Below, one piece after another: positions 9,632 to 19,217 of a stretch of DNA of 64,000 nt. Each line of letters begins with the position of its first letter. The first letter of the stretch is position 1. Both the position numbers and the translations under genes were made by a program. Origin of the DNA: Poteriospumella lacustris (Eukaryota; Sar; Chrysophyceae; Chromulinales; Dinobryaceae); NCBI GenBank assembly GCA_008000375.1, contig SMOI01000087.1:7682-71681 (forward strand), given 5' to 3'. The notes beneath the pieces are model-generated. The model saw only the letters and a list, made by a program, of their open reading frames with translations. It had not been told where the DNA came from and did no database searches.

Positions 9632-11938
9632 ATGGGAGGAATATTTTCTTCGGGTCGCAAGGATCAGTTCGGCGAAGCGCTCATTGTTTCGCAGAAACTG
9701 CGCAATGCGGCGTGGATGCTGTCGTCGATCCCCGATTTGCGGACAGCATTTATACAGTATTTAAAAGATAAGCGATGGGTGGCCCTGTATTTGGAACGAA
9801 TCCATTGCGGTTGTGCTGAAATGGACGACAGTGTGTCCATGGCCGTTCGGTACAATTTTCCAGCGGAGCTACTGGAGCTCTTCCCTCCCGCCGCCGAATC
9901 ATCGCACGACAATGCCTCGGTAGCAGATACAGCTCTTCCTTCTTTCCTTGTCGATTCTATCAATAGTCATCAGCAAGACACCGCTCATCAGTCAGGGGGA
10001 AACAAGACGAGCCTACCTGCTACTGGAGATTCTCCTGCGAGCAAAGAGGCGGCACCTGATGACAACGGCGCCACCAAAAGTCCAACCCTTCATCGAGATT
10101 GCTCTATCCATCCATCGCTGGTATCGTTGCAGTCTACGATGTTTGTGTCCACCTCGTCGCTGTTGGCCAACTCCGCCCAGTGCAACATGACCAACATTCA
10201 ATCGTCCATTCAACAGGAATTGAAGCTCGTCGTGATCGCCGGCATTTTGCTGATTTATGTCGATTCCACGGAGTATAAACAGTGGATTCGCAACCATATG
10301 TCGCTGGTGACATTCACCGAAATCTGCCAGCAAGAGCTGGAGCAGTCGCTGCGCTCGCTGCGCAACTTCCGTCCGCCGTCGTTGAGTCTGACGGGGAACA
10401 ACAATCATCGCTCGGTACGGAGAAAGGTACACCCTCAAAATCGAGCGAATTCGCCCCCAACCAATCGAAAGAATGCCTTGCAGAAGGAGTTGGCAAAGCG
10501 CGCGAAGCTAAAACAAGAAGCTGCGGAACAGCAGGTGGATGTGCCCGCCGATACGAACCCCGCGTCGTCGTCATCAGTAGCCAGTGAATCCCCCGAAAAA
10601 TTGCTCTTTCAGCAGCAACAGCAGTTGCGCAATCGACGGCGGCTGGAACACAACGAACGTCTGAAGAAAGTGATCTTCGCGGCCCTGTCGATTCCCTTCG
10701 CCGGTGGCCACACCCTCCGTCACGTGTTGTCCACGTCGGATTGGTTGACTCAGCTCGTGCATTTCATTCACTATCTGCCCGTGGGCGTCAATGTCGCCTC
10801 CACCTCGGCGTTGTTGTATCACTATCAGATGACCCATCATCATTCCCATCTCAGCGGATGTTGTGGCATGTGCTGCACGCCCCCGCGAGAAGACTGTCCC
10901 GTCTTGTACGTCAACCGACACCAAGAAATCATGACAGAAATGCCTGAAGATGCCATGTTGGGACACAGCATCGGCCATATGCTGGCAAACCATTACCTGG
11001 CACACGTGGCGACGCACAGTCATCAGCCGCGCTCATCCAGCGGAGAGCACAACGTCGCGTCGACGCACACGACGACGTCGAAGACCGTCAGCTCCGAAAT
11101 CCCTTCCTTACGCATTGATGACCCCGTGCATGGGAAGCAGAATGGCAGCGTTGGACGCCGATCATCAGTGGCGGGGAGTCCGTTCAGTTACACCATCGAT
11201 AATGTTGGCTCGATCCCCCTGTCCGACGATGAAAAGCAGCTGCTGCGCCGTATCAAAGACCTGGAACTGCAAGTGCTCAAGCGTCAACAAGCGGCGTACT
11301 TGACCTATCGTATTCCCCATTACGACGGCCACATGTACTGGCACTTCATCAAGTGTTTGCCGATGTACCACAAGCTCTGCGACCTGGTCGATGACGAGTA
11401 CATTTACCCGTTGCAAAGCGAGTCGTCGAAGGAGCGAGGAAGTGCCAAAGCTGAGGAGAATCCTCGTCCCAAGGATCCTTCTCCTCGACACCGATATGGC
11501 GTCAATGAACTCGCCAGTTTCGATGATGATTTCTATGGAAACGCGTGGGATTTGACGCAACGAACCGTTGATGGCGGGCTGTTGCACGTGGTGACGTCGC
11601 ATACGGTGTTGCGAGACGTGAAGAGTGTTCATCCTCGTGCGGATTCAGCTGTGCTCGGTCAGGCGTCGGATGGCAAAAGCGTGGAGCCGTTTGATTACTC
11701 GATGTTGTCTCCGAAGCCACAGCAAGTGCCTCCGCGCGAAAGTTCGACGGGCTCACTGCCTCCGGTCTCCGTCAGTCGCTCGCATTCGGATGGCCATGGC
11801 CCTCATCACCACTTAGGCACCGCATTGGCAGTGGATCGCGGTGACGAGCAGCTGTATACCCAGAGCGACATGCAGAACCTGGCGATGGATTTGCAAGCTG
11901 TGGACGATTTGCTCTTGATTCTTTCGGTGCTGTTCTGA
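9632..11938 (+). CDS. lipid-anchored LOV-type paralogue with degenerate, cysteine-less LOV/PAS region
   Basis: A single 768-residue frame from ATG at 9632. It starts MGGIFSSG, a good N-myristoylation signal (Gly2, Ser6). Three segments align by eye with the intact LOV protein at 30059-31900: a helical N-terminus (LRTAFIQYLKDKRW...YLER), a segment ending IYVDSTEYKQW that resembles the end of an RGS fold, and a pre-LOV helix (TSDWLTQLVHFIHYLP). The LOV-like part (about residues 423-600) keeps PVLYVN and LGHS. Where LOV domains have the flavin-binding cysteine it reads GHSIGHML, with no Cys. About 100 Ser/Thr/His-rich residues are inserted before the second half (AAYLTYRIPHYDGHMYW). The C-terminus AVDDLLLILSVLF matches the paralogue's IDDLLRLLSNVIY. 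Flavin photochemistry is not expected; a scaffold or light-blind partner is inferred. Confidence 0.65.
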   Translation: MGGIFSSGRKDQFGEALIVSQKLRNAAWMLSSIPDLRTAFIQYLKDKRWVALYLERIHCGCAEMDDSVSMAVRYNFPAELLELFPPAAESSHDNASVADTALPSFLVDSINSHQQDTAHQSGGNKTSLPATGDSPASKEAAPDDNGATKSPTLHRDCSIHPSLVSLQSTMFVSTSSLLANSAQCNMTNIQSSIQQELKLVVIAGILLIYVDSTEYKQWIRNHMSLVTFTEICQQELEQSLRSLRNFRPPSLSLTGNNNHRSVRRKVHPQNRANSPPTNRKNALQKELAKRAKLKQEAAEQQVDVPADTNPASSSSVASESPEKLLFQQQQQLRNRRRLEHNERLKKVIFAALSIPFAGGHTLRHVLSTSDWLTQLVHFIHYLPVGVNVASTSALLYHYQMTHHHSHLSGCCGMCCTPPREDCPVLYVNRHQEIMTEMPEDAMLGHSIGHMLANHYLAHVATHSHQPRSSSGEHNVASTHTTTSKTVSSEIPSLRIDDPVHGKQNGSVGRRSSVAGSPFSYTIDNVGSIPLSDDEKQLLRRIKDLELQVLKRQQAAYLTYRIPHYDGHMYWHFIKCLPMYHKLCDLVDDEYIYPLQSESSKERGSAKAEENPRPKDPSPRHRYGVNELASFDDDFYGNAWDLTQRTVDGGLLHVVTSHTVLRDVKSVHPRADSAVLGQASDGKSVEPFDYSMLSPKPQQVPPRESSTGSLPPVSVSRSHSDGHGPHHHLGTALAVDRGDEQLYTQSDMQNLAMDLQAVDDLLLILSVLF

Positions 11939-13763
11939 AGCCATTGTATGCTTCTTCCGGTCCTGTGACAGGCGTTTCGGTCTCGAGTCGTGTACAGTGG
12001 TCGTCGCAAAGGAAGCGAAGACTCAGTTTGACTCGTTTGACTCGGCCCTGCGTCACTGCAGCACTTCATCTGTTATTCCCACTCATATCTTTGAACTGCA
12101 ACTGCACGTATTGACGGCCATCGCGTCGTGTCTCCGTGCGATGCTGTGTGTTTGTGTGATGCTCCGGTGGTCTGAATCCTCTGGGGGTTTTGTTTCACCG
12201 CGGACTCGTTTCTGTTAGCTTTCCTTTCTCTTATTGTTGTTGTTGTCGTTGCTTGATTCGTTCATTTTGAGTTCTCAATTGTGGAGTGATTCGTCTATTG
12301 TATTCGTTGCTTACGTGCGAGGAGGGGCAGCAGTGTACCATGCGCGTTCCTCGCTGTGTTTGCTCGTCTCTGCCCTTCTCCTCCTCGGTCTGTTGTTGTC
12401 CAAGGTGAACGTCTCACCCTCACCCGCATCCTCTGTGTCTCTTGCCGCGGTCGGGTTTCTCCTCGAGGAAAGGTCACGATTCATTCCCTTCCAGTCCCCT
12501 GTGACTGACGGTTTCGTCCCTCGAGACTTCCTCGTCCCCCGCCTCCCCCCGACCCCATCCACTGTGCCCGGTGCCATCACTTCTTCTCTTCTCTTTCGCT
12601 CTACTCTCTGCTGTCTCTCACCAAATGTCTCCCTCCCCTCCCACATGTGCCCCGACAACCCGTCGTCAGCACTCCATCCATGTCCCCTCTCCTGCCTCCT
12701 CATCCCAATTCGATCGTCGAAGCGTTCCCGTTGTCCTATTTTTGTGGAGTCGATCGGCTTCAATCTATGTTCTCAAAGGTTCTCCCCGCCATTTACACGA
12801 TCATATCGCTGTGTCGCGCAAGCGAGCGATCTATTGATGAGTCATTTTGATTTTTTGATGTTTGGTACCCACACGTATATACGCTTTCATTGCTCGACAT
12901 ATATTATTCCTTTTTCCCTTTTATGCGTGCTGCTGGTTGCTTGATCATTGCTCACCTCGACCGCCCCCTGTCAAACACCTATTCTGGGGTTGTTGCGCAC
13001 GTGCGTTTGCACCCTGCAGTATGGTTGTTCTAGATGGCGGGCGGTGCGAGGACGAGAGAGCTTCTTATCGCAGACGCTAATGACTGTGGTGCATTGGCTT
13101 CGACTTGGGATGAATCCACCTGACAGGGTCGTTGCGCTATCCGTCGACGCTGTTTCTGGGGTGGATGGTCCGGTCCGTCTGTCGTGTCGTTGGATTTCTC
13201 ATTTTGCCGTCGCCTTCCGTTCTGCCTCTGAAGCGATGGGTTGTGTTTGGAATGACAACAGTTCTTCGGTTACTTGGGAGCTTTGCGGGGTGCTTTCCTT
13301 GGCGATCCAGACGATTGTGTGCGGGGTTCACACTGAGGGCCCTGCCGAGTCGTTTGTGCGTGGTAGTTGCTACACTGTTGCCGTCTCCTGCTGCTGTCGA
13401 TCTCATCTGTTCAATTCTCGTCCCATGTACGCGTGTCTCCCACGCAGTGCCGCTCGTCCGTGCTATATCGGCCTCCCTGGTTGCATGCATGTACATACAT
13501 ACACTTGTAAAGATCTGTGACGCTGTTGTTTCAGTGGATGGAGAGGATCCGTAACGCAGTGTGATGCTCGACGGTCTTGTTCGTAGTCTGTTGCGCGTCC
13601 ATCGAAGCCTTATCCCGATAGATCAGATCTACACGTTTGTCTCTTCACCATTCAACAATTGAAAAGCTACACGAAATCACACACGAAGGAAGGTGGTTTA
13701 TTTGTGTTTCGGATTGTCCATTGAACAACGATGAGCTGGCATTGCCACATGTAGAACTGTACG
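11939..13763 (+). other. 1.8-kb pyrimidine-rich non-coding region downstream of LOV-like gene
   Basis: From the stop to about 13560 the plus strand is rich in T and C and poor in A. Open frames here (for example 12234-12944) translate to Leu/Ser/Val/Cys/Arg mixtures without domains, as expected from such composition. It may be a long 3' UTR or a downstream transcript. The last 200 bp belong to the 3' side of the minus-strand glycosyltransferase; a TTTATT at 13695-13700 reads AATAAA on the minus strand, about 65 nt past that gene's stop. Confidence 0.55.
13695..13700 (-). promoter_or_regulatory. possible polyadenylation signal of glycosyltransferase A
   Basis: AATAAA on the minus strand, about 65 nt downstream of the stop codon of the gene at 13764-15743. 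Position and sequence fit a poly(A) signal, though it is only a hexamer. Confidence 0.4.
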
Positions 13764-15743
13764 TCAAGGGAGAAGGAGACCAAAATACTGCGGAATAGAC
13801 GGATATACATAGCGCATGAAGCGTCGTTTCGAGTCGTCGGGACAGCGTGAAAAGATGTCGACGAAGTAAACGTCGCTGTGCAAATCGTCTATGATTTGCA
13901 AGGTGATGGGTGCCTTAGTCGATGAGCACGTTACTCGCACGAGTAACAACGACAGGGCGCTGTTGTCGAGGCCGGCTTGTTCCAGTCGCAAAGTCGATAG
14001 AGCGGGGCAAACCGTCACAGGTGACGCCCATTGAGATGGTCGAGGTTCCAGACCAACGATGTCCTTGCGGTCAGGACCGCGAAAGTCATTTGGAAACTGA
14101 AGCAAGGCTAACTTTGGGCTGGAGAAGGAGTCGGTGGGGTGGTCGTTGTCCTTGTCCTGTGGCGACGGACTGGGGCCGTGTGTTCTGTGGGCGCTGTGGC
14201 AATGCACAGCCGACACCACATGTACATGCCGCCGTGTACCTGGAAAACCCAGCAATTTGAATCGACCAAACATCCCCAGACGCTCATAATAAACCAACTT
14301 CTCTTGCCATAAAAAACTATAGCGACTGAGATCGCGACGGGAGGTTCCGTCGAGAAACGTCAGTGAGATGTTCGACGAAGACAACAGAGACACGTCGGCC
14401 CATGTCAGTGCTTTGGCTGCCACCGTCGTGTTGGCAATGTGACTGAAGTACGGATAGAACTTGTGCAGGAAAACACGGCCCGTGACTTTCTCCTTCACGT
14501 AATAGTCTCGATACTCACGATGGAGGTACCCTTTGTGGTGTATCCCGTGTTTGAAGCGCACGTTGCTGTCATTCACGGAGGTCAGCGTTTGCATGTATGT
14601 GCGTTTGTTCTGTCGCTTGGGGAAGAACTCTTCACGTGCAGCTGGCTGTAAAAGGTAATCCAAGATGCTATCATCGTCCAGCAGGTCATTTAAAGAGCTG
14701 CGACTAGACAGAAGCGACGAAAGACCCCAGAGCGTCCTTTGCGACGGCTGCTGAGATAGCATCATCAGAGCACGATAAAGAGCTGCCGGGCCCGTTATTC
14801 CCAAATCGCGCTCAGTAATGATGCGCTGCCGAATACTCGCAACGACGTGAAACAAAACAAACATGAAATGCATGTTGCTGGCCGATGAGCACATGACAGC
14901 GTTGTAGAACTGACTGGTGGATGACAAGTGGCTCGACGCATGGCCCGATGGTGACAATGCATCGGAGCATACCAACAAACTATCATTCGCACCGATCACC
15001 GAACGCAGCGGTCGTCGCAATATCATCTTGTGATCGAAATAACATCCTCCCCGCAACGCCAAATACGCATACCGAAACACATCGGCCTTGAACGACGGCG
15101 CGATGAGAATGTCGTAGGCTTCGACGACGGACGGGGAGAAGTATTTCTTGAGGAAGAGTCGGCAGTCTCGATCGGTGAACATGTTGACTTGGTACTCAGG
15201 GTTGAGATCGACGAAGGTTTGATGCGCGTTCAAATGGAACAGACTGGATATGACACCGGTCTTGTAGGTGCGAATGATGACCTTGGGAATCGTTTGCTTC
15301 TTATCAGTGTCCTCATCTCTCTCCAGAATGACATTTGTATGAATTCGTTCGACTAGGCGATGGCAATCGTTGCAAGCACCAAGAGAGAAGAACTCCTTCA
15401 CTCGTCGACCAAACATCGGTCCATCAACCGACTCCAAACCTATTGTGATATTGGTGGTCCAGCCTACAGCGTCTATCCGTCTAATAACAACGGTCATTTC
15501 AAATTCATCTTGGAAGTAGGAAGCGATGTGGAAGTCGGGGCAATGTCGTTCATGTCCGCATTTCGTGTGAACATAGACGCGATTGCGCACCGGATACAGT
15601 TCGACTTTGTGCGGTTGGTCATGACGAGGTGGCAATTCGAATGGGATCGTCAGCGCATCATCCTCATTCAGCTTGTGAAGGCTTCTCCCTACGATGACTG
15701 AAAGCCAGGTCAAAGTTTGAAGGATGGAAAGAAGCCAGAGCAT
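13764..15743 (-). CDS. glycosyltransferase with DXD-type sugar-binding region (copy A)
   Basis: 659 residues from ATG at 15743. The first ~20 residues (MLWLLSILQTLTWLSVIVG) form a signal peptide or signal anchor, so it should act in the secretory pathway. The catalytic core lies around residues 160-270: KVIIRTYKTG, then SFKADVFRYAYLALRGGCYFD, the pattern of the Gly_transf_sug/OCH1-like family, in which Asp residues bind the nucleotide sugar through a metal ion. The expected second Asp of the DXD motif is replaced (FDHK), a variant seen in some relatives. The C-terminal ~250 residues have no motif I recognise. Residues 174-260 are encoded by a 263-bp tract almost identical to glycosyltransferase B at 17226-18737. 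Sugar and acceptor are unknown. Confidence 0.75.
   Translation of the reverse strand: MLWLLSILQTLTWLSVIVGRSLHKLNEDDALTIPFELPPRHDQPHKVELYPVRNRVYVHTKCGHERHCPDFHIASYFQDEFEMTVVIRRIDAVGWTTNITIGLESVDGPMFGRRVKEFFSLGACNDCHRLVERIHTNVILERDEDTDKKQTIPKVIIRTYKTGVISSLFHLNAHQTFVDLNPEYQVNMFTDRDCRLFLKKYFSPSVVEAYDILIAPSFKADVFRYAYLALRGGCYFDHKMILRRPLRSVIGANDSLLVCSDALSPSGHASSHLSSTSQFYNAVMCSSASNMHFMFVLFHVVASIRQRIITERDLGITGPAALYRALMMLSQQPSQRTLWGLSSLLSSRSSLNDLLDDDSILDYLLQPAAREEFFPKRQNKRTYMQTLTSVNDSNVRFKHGIHHKGYLHREYRDYYVKEKVTGRVFLHKFYPYFSHIANTTVAAKALTWADVSLLSSSNISLTFLDGTSRRDLSRYSFLWQEKLVYYERLGMFGRFKLLGFPGTRRHVHVVSAVHCHSAHRTHGPSPSPQDKDNDHPTDSFSSPKLALLQFPNDFRGPDRKDIVGLEPRPSQWASPVTVCPALSTLRLEQAGLDNSALSLLLVRVTCSSTKAPITLQIIDDLHSDVYFVDIFSRCPDDSKRRFMRYVYPSIPQYFGLLLP
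14962..15224 (-). repeat. near-identical tract shared with glycosyltransferase B
   Basis: Inverted match to 17742-18004: 263 bp, no gaps, four differences, all at synonymous third positions, including one perfect run of 182 bp. The flanks on both sides diverge at once to distant paralogue level. Confidence 0.9.
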
Positions 15744-16210
15744 TTTTGCAAGTGCTCAAGCCTTAAAAATGACTCGTCATAGAGCTTGAAAACGAACTGA
15801 CAGCATTGATGATGATTGCTTAGCAATATTCAGTGGTGAGAGTGTGGTCATTGAATTCAACGAGCCTCAACGGTTGACACTTGAAGCAAACTTACCGGTG
15901 AAAATGAAAATGAGGATGCTTTGTGCGTGCGGTGCAGCGGGTGCGGATTGGAATGATGATGGAGGCCGCAAACATGAAACGCCAAACAGTTTCGCTGAAA
16001 AGCGGTGCCAAGCAAGCTGCAAGCGCTGGCTGGCTGCTGTGAGATGTGCCAACTGGATTGGACTTATACAACTCTGTATGGAAAGAACGCTTCGCAGATT
16101 CCCTTTGCCACAGCGTCAACAGGCGTTGGAGAGATTGTGTGAGGGTGATTGTAGTGAAGAAAAAACTTCAGGAATTTCTGTTTGTGGATATCAGTAAACG
16201 CACACAAAGG
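15744..16210. other. intergenic or 5' region, coding content unresolved
   Basis: Holds the promoter of glycosyltransferase A (minus) and the 5' region of the hypothetical gene starting at 16211. The frame of that gene stays open back to 16046 without an ATG, so an upstream exon in this stretch is possible, but no convincing splice pair was found. Confidence 0.4.
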
Positions 16211-16936
16211 ATGAAGAAGAAATCGGATGTATCTTTGTTACGCAATGAGGAGTTGCGCCCATGGACAGTGAACACCAATTTGGATGGAAGATTAAGGATG
16301 GAAAAGGATGCCTTGGAGAGAACCATTACGTACATCGCCCCAAATATGTCTGCGGGAAAGTTGGGGAGCTCGATCTTGGATGGAGATATTCCTGGTGCGG
16401 TGGAATTCCGAACAACCTTAATGAAGAAGACCAGCAGTACGCCATTTGTTACCAAGCTGGCCCCAATGACGGAGTTTTTCCCTTTGTATGTCGCCAAATC
16501 GAATCTTAATGCTCGACTTGCTTCCACTAAACAGGTGTCACGGCAATCCTCGAGGCAAGTTTCCAAGCCTCCTTCATCAAACAATTCTGGAGCCCGGTTT
16601 TATTTGACAGACAACAACTATGCTACTAATCAAAACCAAACATCTGATTTGAACTCCACATGGCCCAACTCATACGAAACTAAATCACAGTTTCCCTCCG
16701 AAGAGAGTATGTTTGGTTTGGAAAGCTTGGTTGAGGAGGACGATATAAAAAAGATCGATACCCTCCAGCGAGCAATTTGTCGACAAGAGAAGCTGAGGCG
16801 TTCGCGGGCCTCCACCTCTATTCGATCGGTTCGATTGGGACGAAGCATCAGTCCAGCCACTATATCCATGCGATACACTGAATATCAACGGCTCCGAAAC
16901 GAAATGGAAAAGAGTTCAAGTGGAAAACAGTTCTGA
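16211..16936 (+). CDS. hypothetical protein, 5' end uncertain
   Basis: From the first in-frame ATG at 16211 the frame gives 241 residues. It starts MKKKSDVSLL and contains RPWTVNTNL and ITYIAPNMSAG. There is a Ser/Gln-rich middle (SRQSSRQVSKPPSSNNSG) and a basic C-terminal part with Arg-Ser clusters that could form a helix (LQRAICRQEKLRRSRAS). No membrane span, signal peptide or known domain is seen. It lies between two inverted glycosyltransferase paralogues but shows no link to sugar transfer. The frame is open for 55 codons upstream (from 16046) with plausible composition, so the true start may be in a missed exon. No function is proposed. Confidence 0.5.
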   Translation: MKKKSDVSLLRNEELRPWTVNTNLDGRLRMEKDALERTITYIAPNMSAGKLGSSILDGDIPGAVEFRTTLMKKTSSTPFVTKLAPMTEFFPLYVAKSNLNARLASTKQVSRQSSRQVSKPPSSNNSGARFYLTDNNYATNQNQTSDLNSTWPNSYETKSQFPSEESMFGLESLVEEDDIKKIDTLQRAICRQEKLRRSRASTSIRSVRLGRSISPATISMRYTEYQRLRNEMEKSSSGKQF

Positions 16937-17225
16937 TTCCGTCGACCTATTGATAAAGTGGTTATTTTAATGTTCGCAAGCTTAATTGCCCAAGCGGTTG
17001 AACGAATGGGCAAAGTCCACATGCACATGATGATGAATGGGACTGCATTTGGCGTTGGTCCCTTGTTAGTCCGTTCTGGTCGTCATCGAATTCATTTCAT
17101 GCTTGAACATCGTCCTCAATTATCAAGCGAAGGCAGTGTGGCTCCCCCACACATGAGTGTGGATTAGCGATAGCGATGATTGGAAATTTCGAACAGAAAG
17201 CAAATCTGCTGGAGCTAACGGCGCG

Positions 17226-18737
17226 ATGACGGTGTTAATGTGGGCAATGATGCTCTATTTGTGCTGGATAGGTGGTTGGAGTACAATAAGGGCCCTATCA
17301 TACGATGATTTTCGGTCAGAAAATCATTCATCGGTCTATATCATCCCCCCTCGTCGCCCTCGCCGACACCACATTCCGATAAAGAACCTTCATGGCTTTG
17401 CCAATTCTTGTTATCGTAAGTTTTGTGGGGATTTTCACCTGGCTATTCGATACAAAGCCAAAAATAGTATGGAAGTTATTGTTCGAAGACTTGACCAGTT
17501 GTTTTGGGATTTCAACGTCTCAATCTTCGTGCGAAATCTTCCATCAGAGTCACAAGGTGGTCCCATTATCCAAGAAATTTTGGATTTAGGAACTTCGCGT
17601 CGCTGTGATAAACGTGTCCTATTGAAGACTGCCATCGATCTTGCACCTGATGATTCCATCGATAAGGAACAACTCATCCCGAAGGTAGTCGTCCAAACTT
17701 ATTCAACTCGAGCTGCGCGCAGCGTTTTCCAAATTAACGCTCATCAAACCTTCGTCGATCTCAACCCCGAGTACCAAGTCAACATGTTCACCGACCGAGA
17801 TTGCCGACTCTTCCTCAAGAAATACTTCTCCCCGTCCGTCGTCGAAGCCTACGACATTCTCATCGCGCCGTCGTTCAAGGCCGATGTGTTTCGGTATGCG
17901 TATTTGGCGTTGCGGGGAGGATGTTATTTCGATCACAAGATGATATTGCGACGACCGCTGCGTTCGGTGATCGGTGCGAATGACAGTTTGTTGGTATGCT
18001 CCGACGCGCTTGTTCATAGTGGTGCTGCCGCTGAGACCTTAAGCGAGACAAAGCGCTTGTACAACGCTGTGATTTGCAGTGCCAAGCAAGAGCCCCGAAT
18101 GTGGCGAACATTGGCCTACGTCATTCAGAATATCTACCGCCGACATTCTGTTGGCTCTGATCTTTCCTTAACCGGGCCGATTGCATTCTACGAGGCAATC
18201 GCACAAAATTTAACTGAGAATGAACTTCGCTTCAAGCATGGCTTCTTTGGGAAAGGGAGAAGCTTATCAGCTCCAGGGAAAAGATACCAAGACTACTTCG
18301 TGAAAGAAAAGGTCTCCGATGGATTATTCCTCACGAAACACTACAAAGATTTCGTTCAAGATCCAGGAACAAAGTACGGCAACTTGTGGCGGTCTCAGAT
18401 CATTTACTATGAGTTGTTGGGCAAGTACGGTGCGTGGAAAATGTATACGTATCCCGGACAGCGGCAATGTCTACAGCCGAAGTTCGATTCATCGCATACG
18501 ATTACGCTCCAAATCAACCAGGACGTCCACAGCTTTCATCAAGGAAACATGGCATCTGCAGCGACGGCGCCTTCGCCATCTTCAATGACATTCTTTCAGC
18601 TCCCATTGTCGGTCTGTCACCAAATCAAACTGTATTTAGTTAACGACGACACCAGTGAAACACATCGAATCGATGTACCCCAGGACCAGAGCGCTTTAGT
18701 CACGCAATATACGTTGCCCTTCTCGTTCGCTACGTAG
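17226..18737 (+). CDS. glycosyltransferase with DXD-type sugar-binding region (copy B)
   Basis: 503 residues from ATG at 17226 (MTVLMWAMMLYLCWIGGW, a signal peptide or anchor). Same family as copy A: VVVQTYSTRA, NAHQTFVDLNPEY, SFKADVFRYAYLALRGGCYFD and a FDHK in place of a full DXD. Residues about 173-260 are identical to copy A and come from the shared 263-bp tract; outside it the two proteins match only at family level (for example both have KEKV near a downstream Lys-rich motif). It is shorter than copy A at the C-terminus. The tract has GC-rich codons while the flanks of this gene are more AT-rich, so the tract was probably copied from A into B. It should act in ER/Golgi; donor and acceptor unknown. 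Confidence 0.75.
   Translation: MTVLMWAMMLYLCWIGGWSTIRALSYDDFRSENHSSVYIIPPRRPRRHHIPIKNLHGFANSCYRKFCGDFHLAIRYKAKNSMEVIVRRLDQLFWDFNVSIFVRNLPSESQGGPIIQEILDLGTSRRCDKRVLLKTAIDLAPDDSIDKEQLIPKVVVQTYSTRAARSVFQINAHQTFVDLNPEYQVNMFTDRDCRLFLKKYFSPSVVEAYDILIAPSFKADVFRYAYLALRGGCYFDHKMILRRPLRSVIGANDSLLVCSDALVHSGAAAETLSETKRLYNAVICSAKQEPRMWRTLAYVIQNIYRRHSVGSDLSLTGPIAFYEAIAQNLTENELRFKHGFFGKGRSLSAPGKRYQDYFVKEKVSDGLFLTKHYKDFVQDPGTKYGNLWRSQIIYYELLGKYGAWKMYTYPGQRQCLQPKFDSSHTITLQINQDVHSFHQGNMASAATAPSPSSMTFFQLPLSVCHQIKLYLVNDDTSETHRIDVPQDQSALVTQYTLPFSFAT
17742..18004 (+). repeat. near-identical tract shared with glycosyltransferase A
   Basis: Counterpart of 14962-15224 in inverted orientation. Differences lie at 17768, 17795, 17801 and 17984, all silent. 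Ends are abrupt. Confidence 0.9.
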
Positions 18738-19217
18738 CTCATTAGTTTCTTCCGCTCATTTTTTTATTTCCGACGAACTTTCGTGAATTTTGTTTGACGC
18801 CTATCGTGTCTCTTTTGTTTCTTTCTTCTCGTCTTGTGTGGTCCCTCGTGATTGTTGCTGTATGTTGCATGTCTTGACCATGTATCTGCGAGCCTTCGTG
18901 GGATATGTAGCTCACATTGCCAAGACTTAGGTCGATTGATTTCCTAAACCTCGCAACTTTCGACGCATTCTCGGGGCAATTGTGTTGCATTTCTTTGTCT
19001 TTTTGTTTTTTCGTGTGAGCGTTGTTCTGGAAGTTCTCCCCTCCACATAAATCACTATTCTTTGCATGTCGCGCCTGTCGCGTCTCTCTTTCTTTGTTTG
19101 ATTTATTGGTTCATTTGCACGGTATTTGTAACATCTCCAAGTAGACGATCTGCATTCCCCAAACCAAGTTCAATGACATTACATACTTGTTGACGCAATC
19201 AACGAACAAGCGAGCGA
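18738..19217. other. convergent 3' intergenic region
   Basis: 480 bp between the stops of glycosyltransferase B (plus) and the RBMX2-type gene (minus). The left two thirds are T-rich on the plus strand, typical of a 3' UTR here. No coding signal. Confidence 0.5.

Noticed and set aside
12234-12944. 236-codon plus-strand frame after the LOV-like gene
   Set aside because: The composition is set by the T/C-rich tract; the start is not ATG-supported at the front and there is no recognisable motif.
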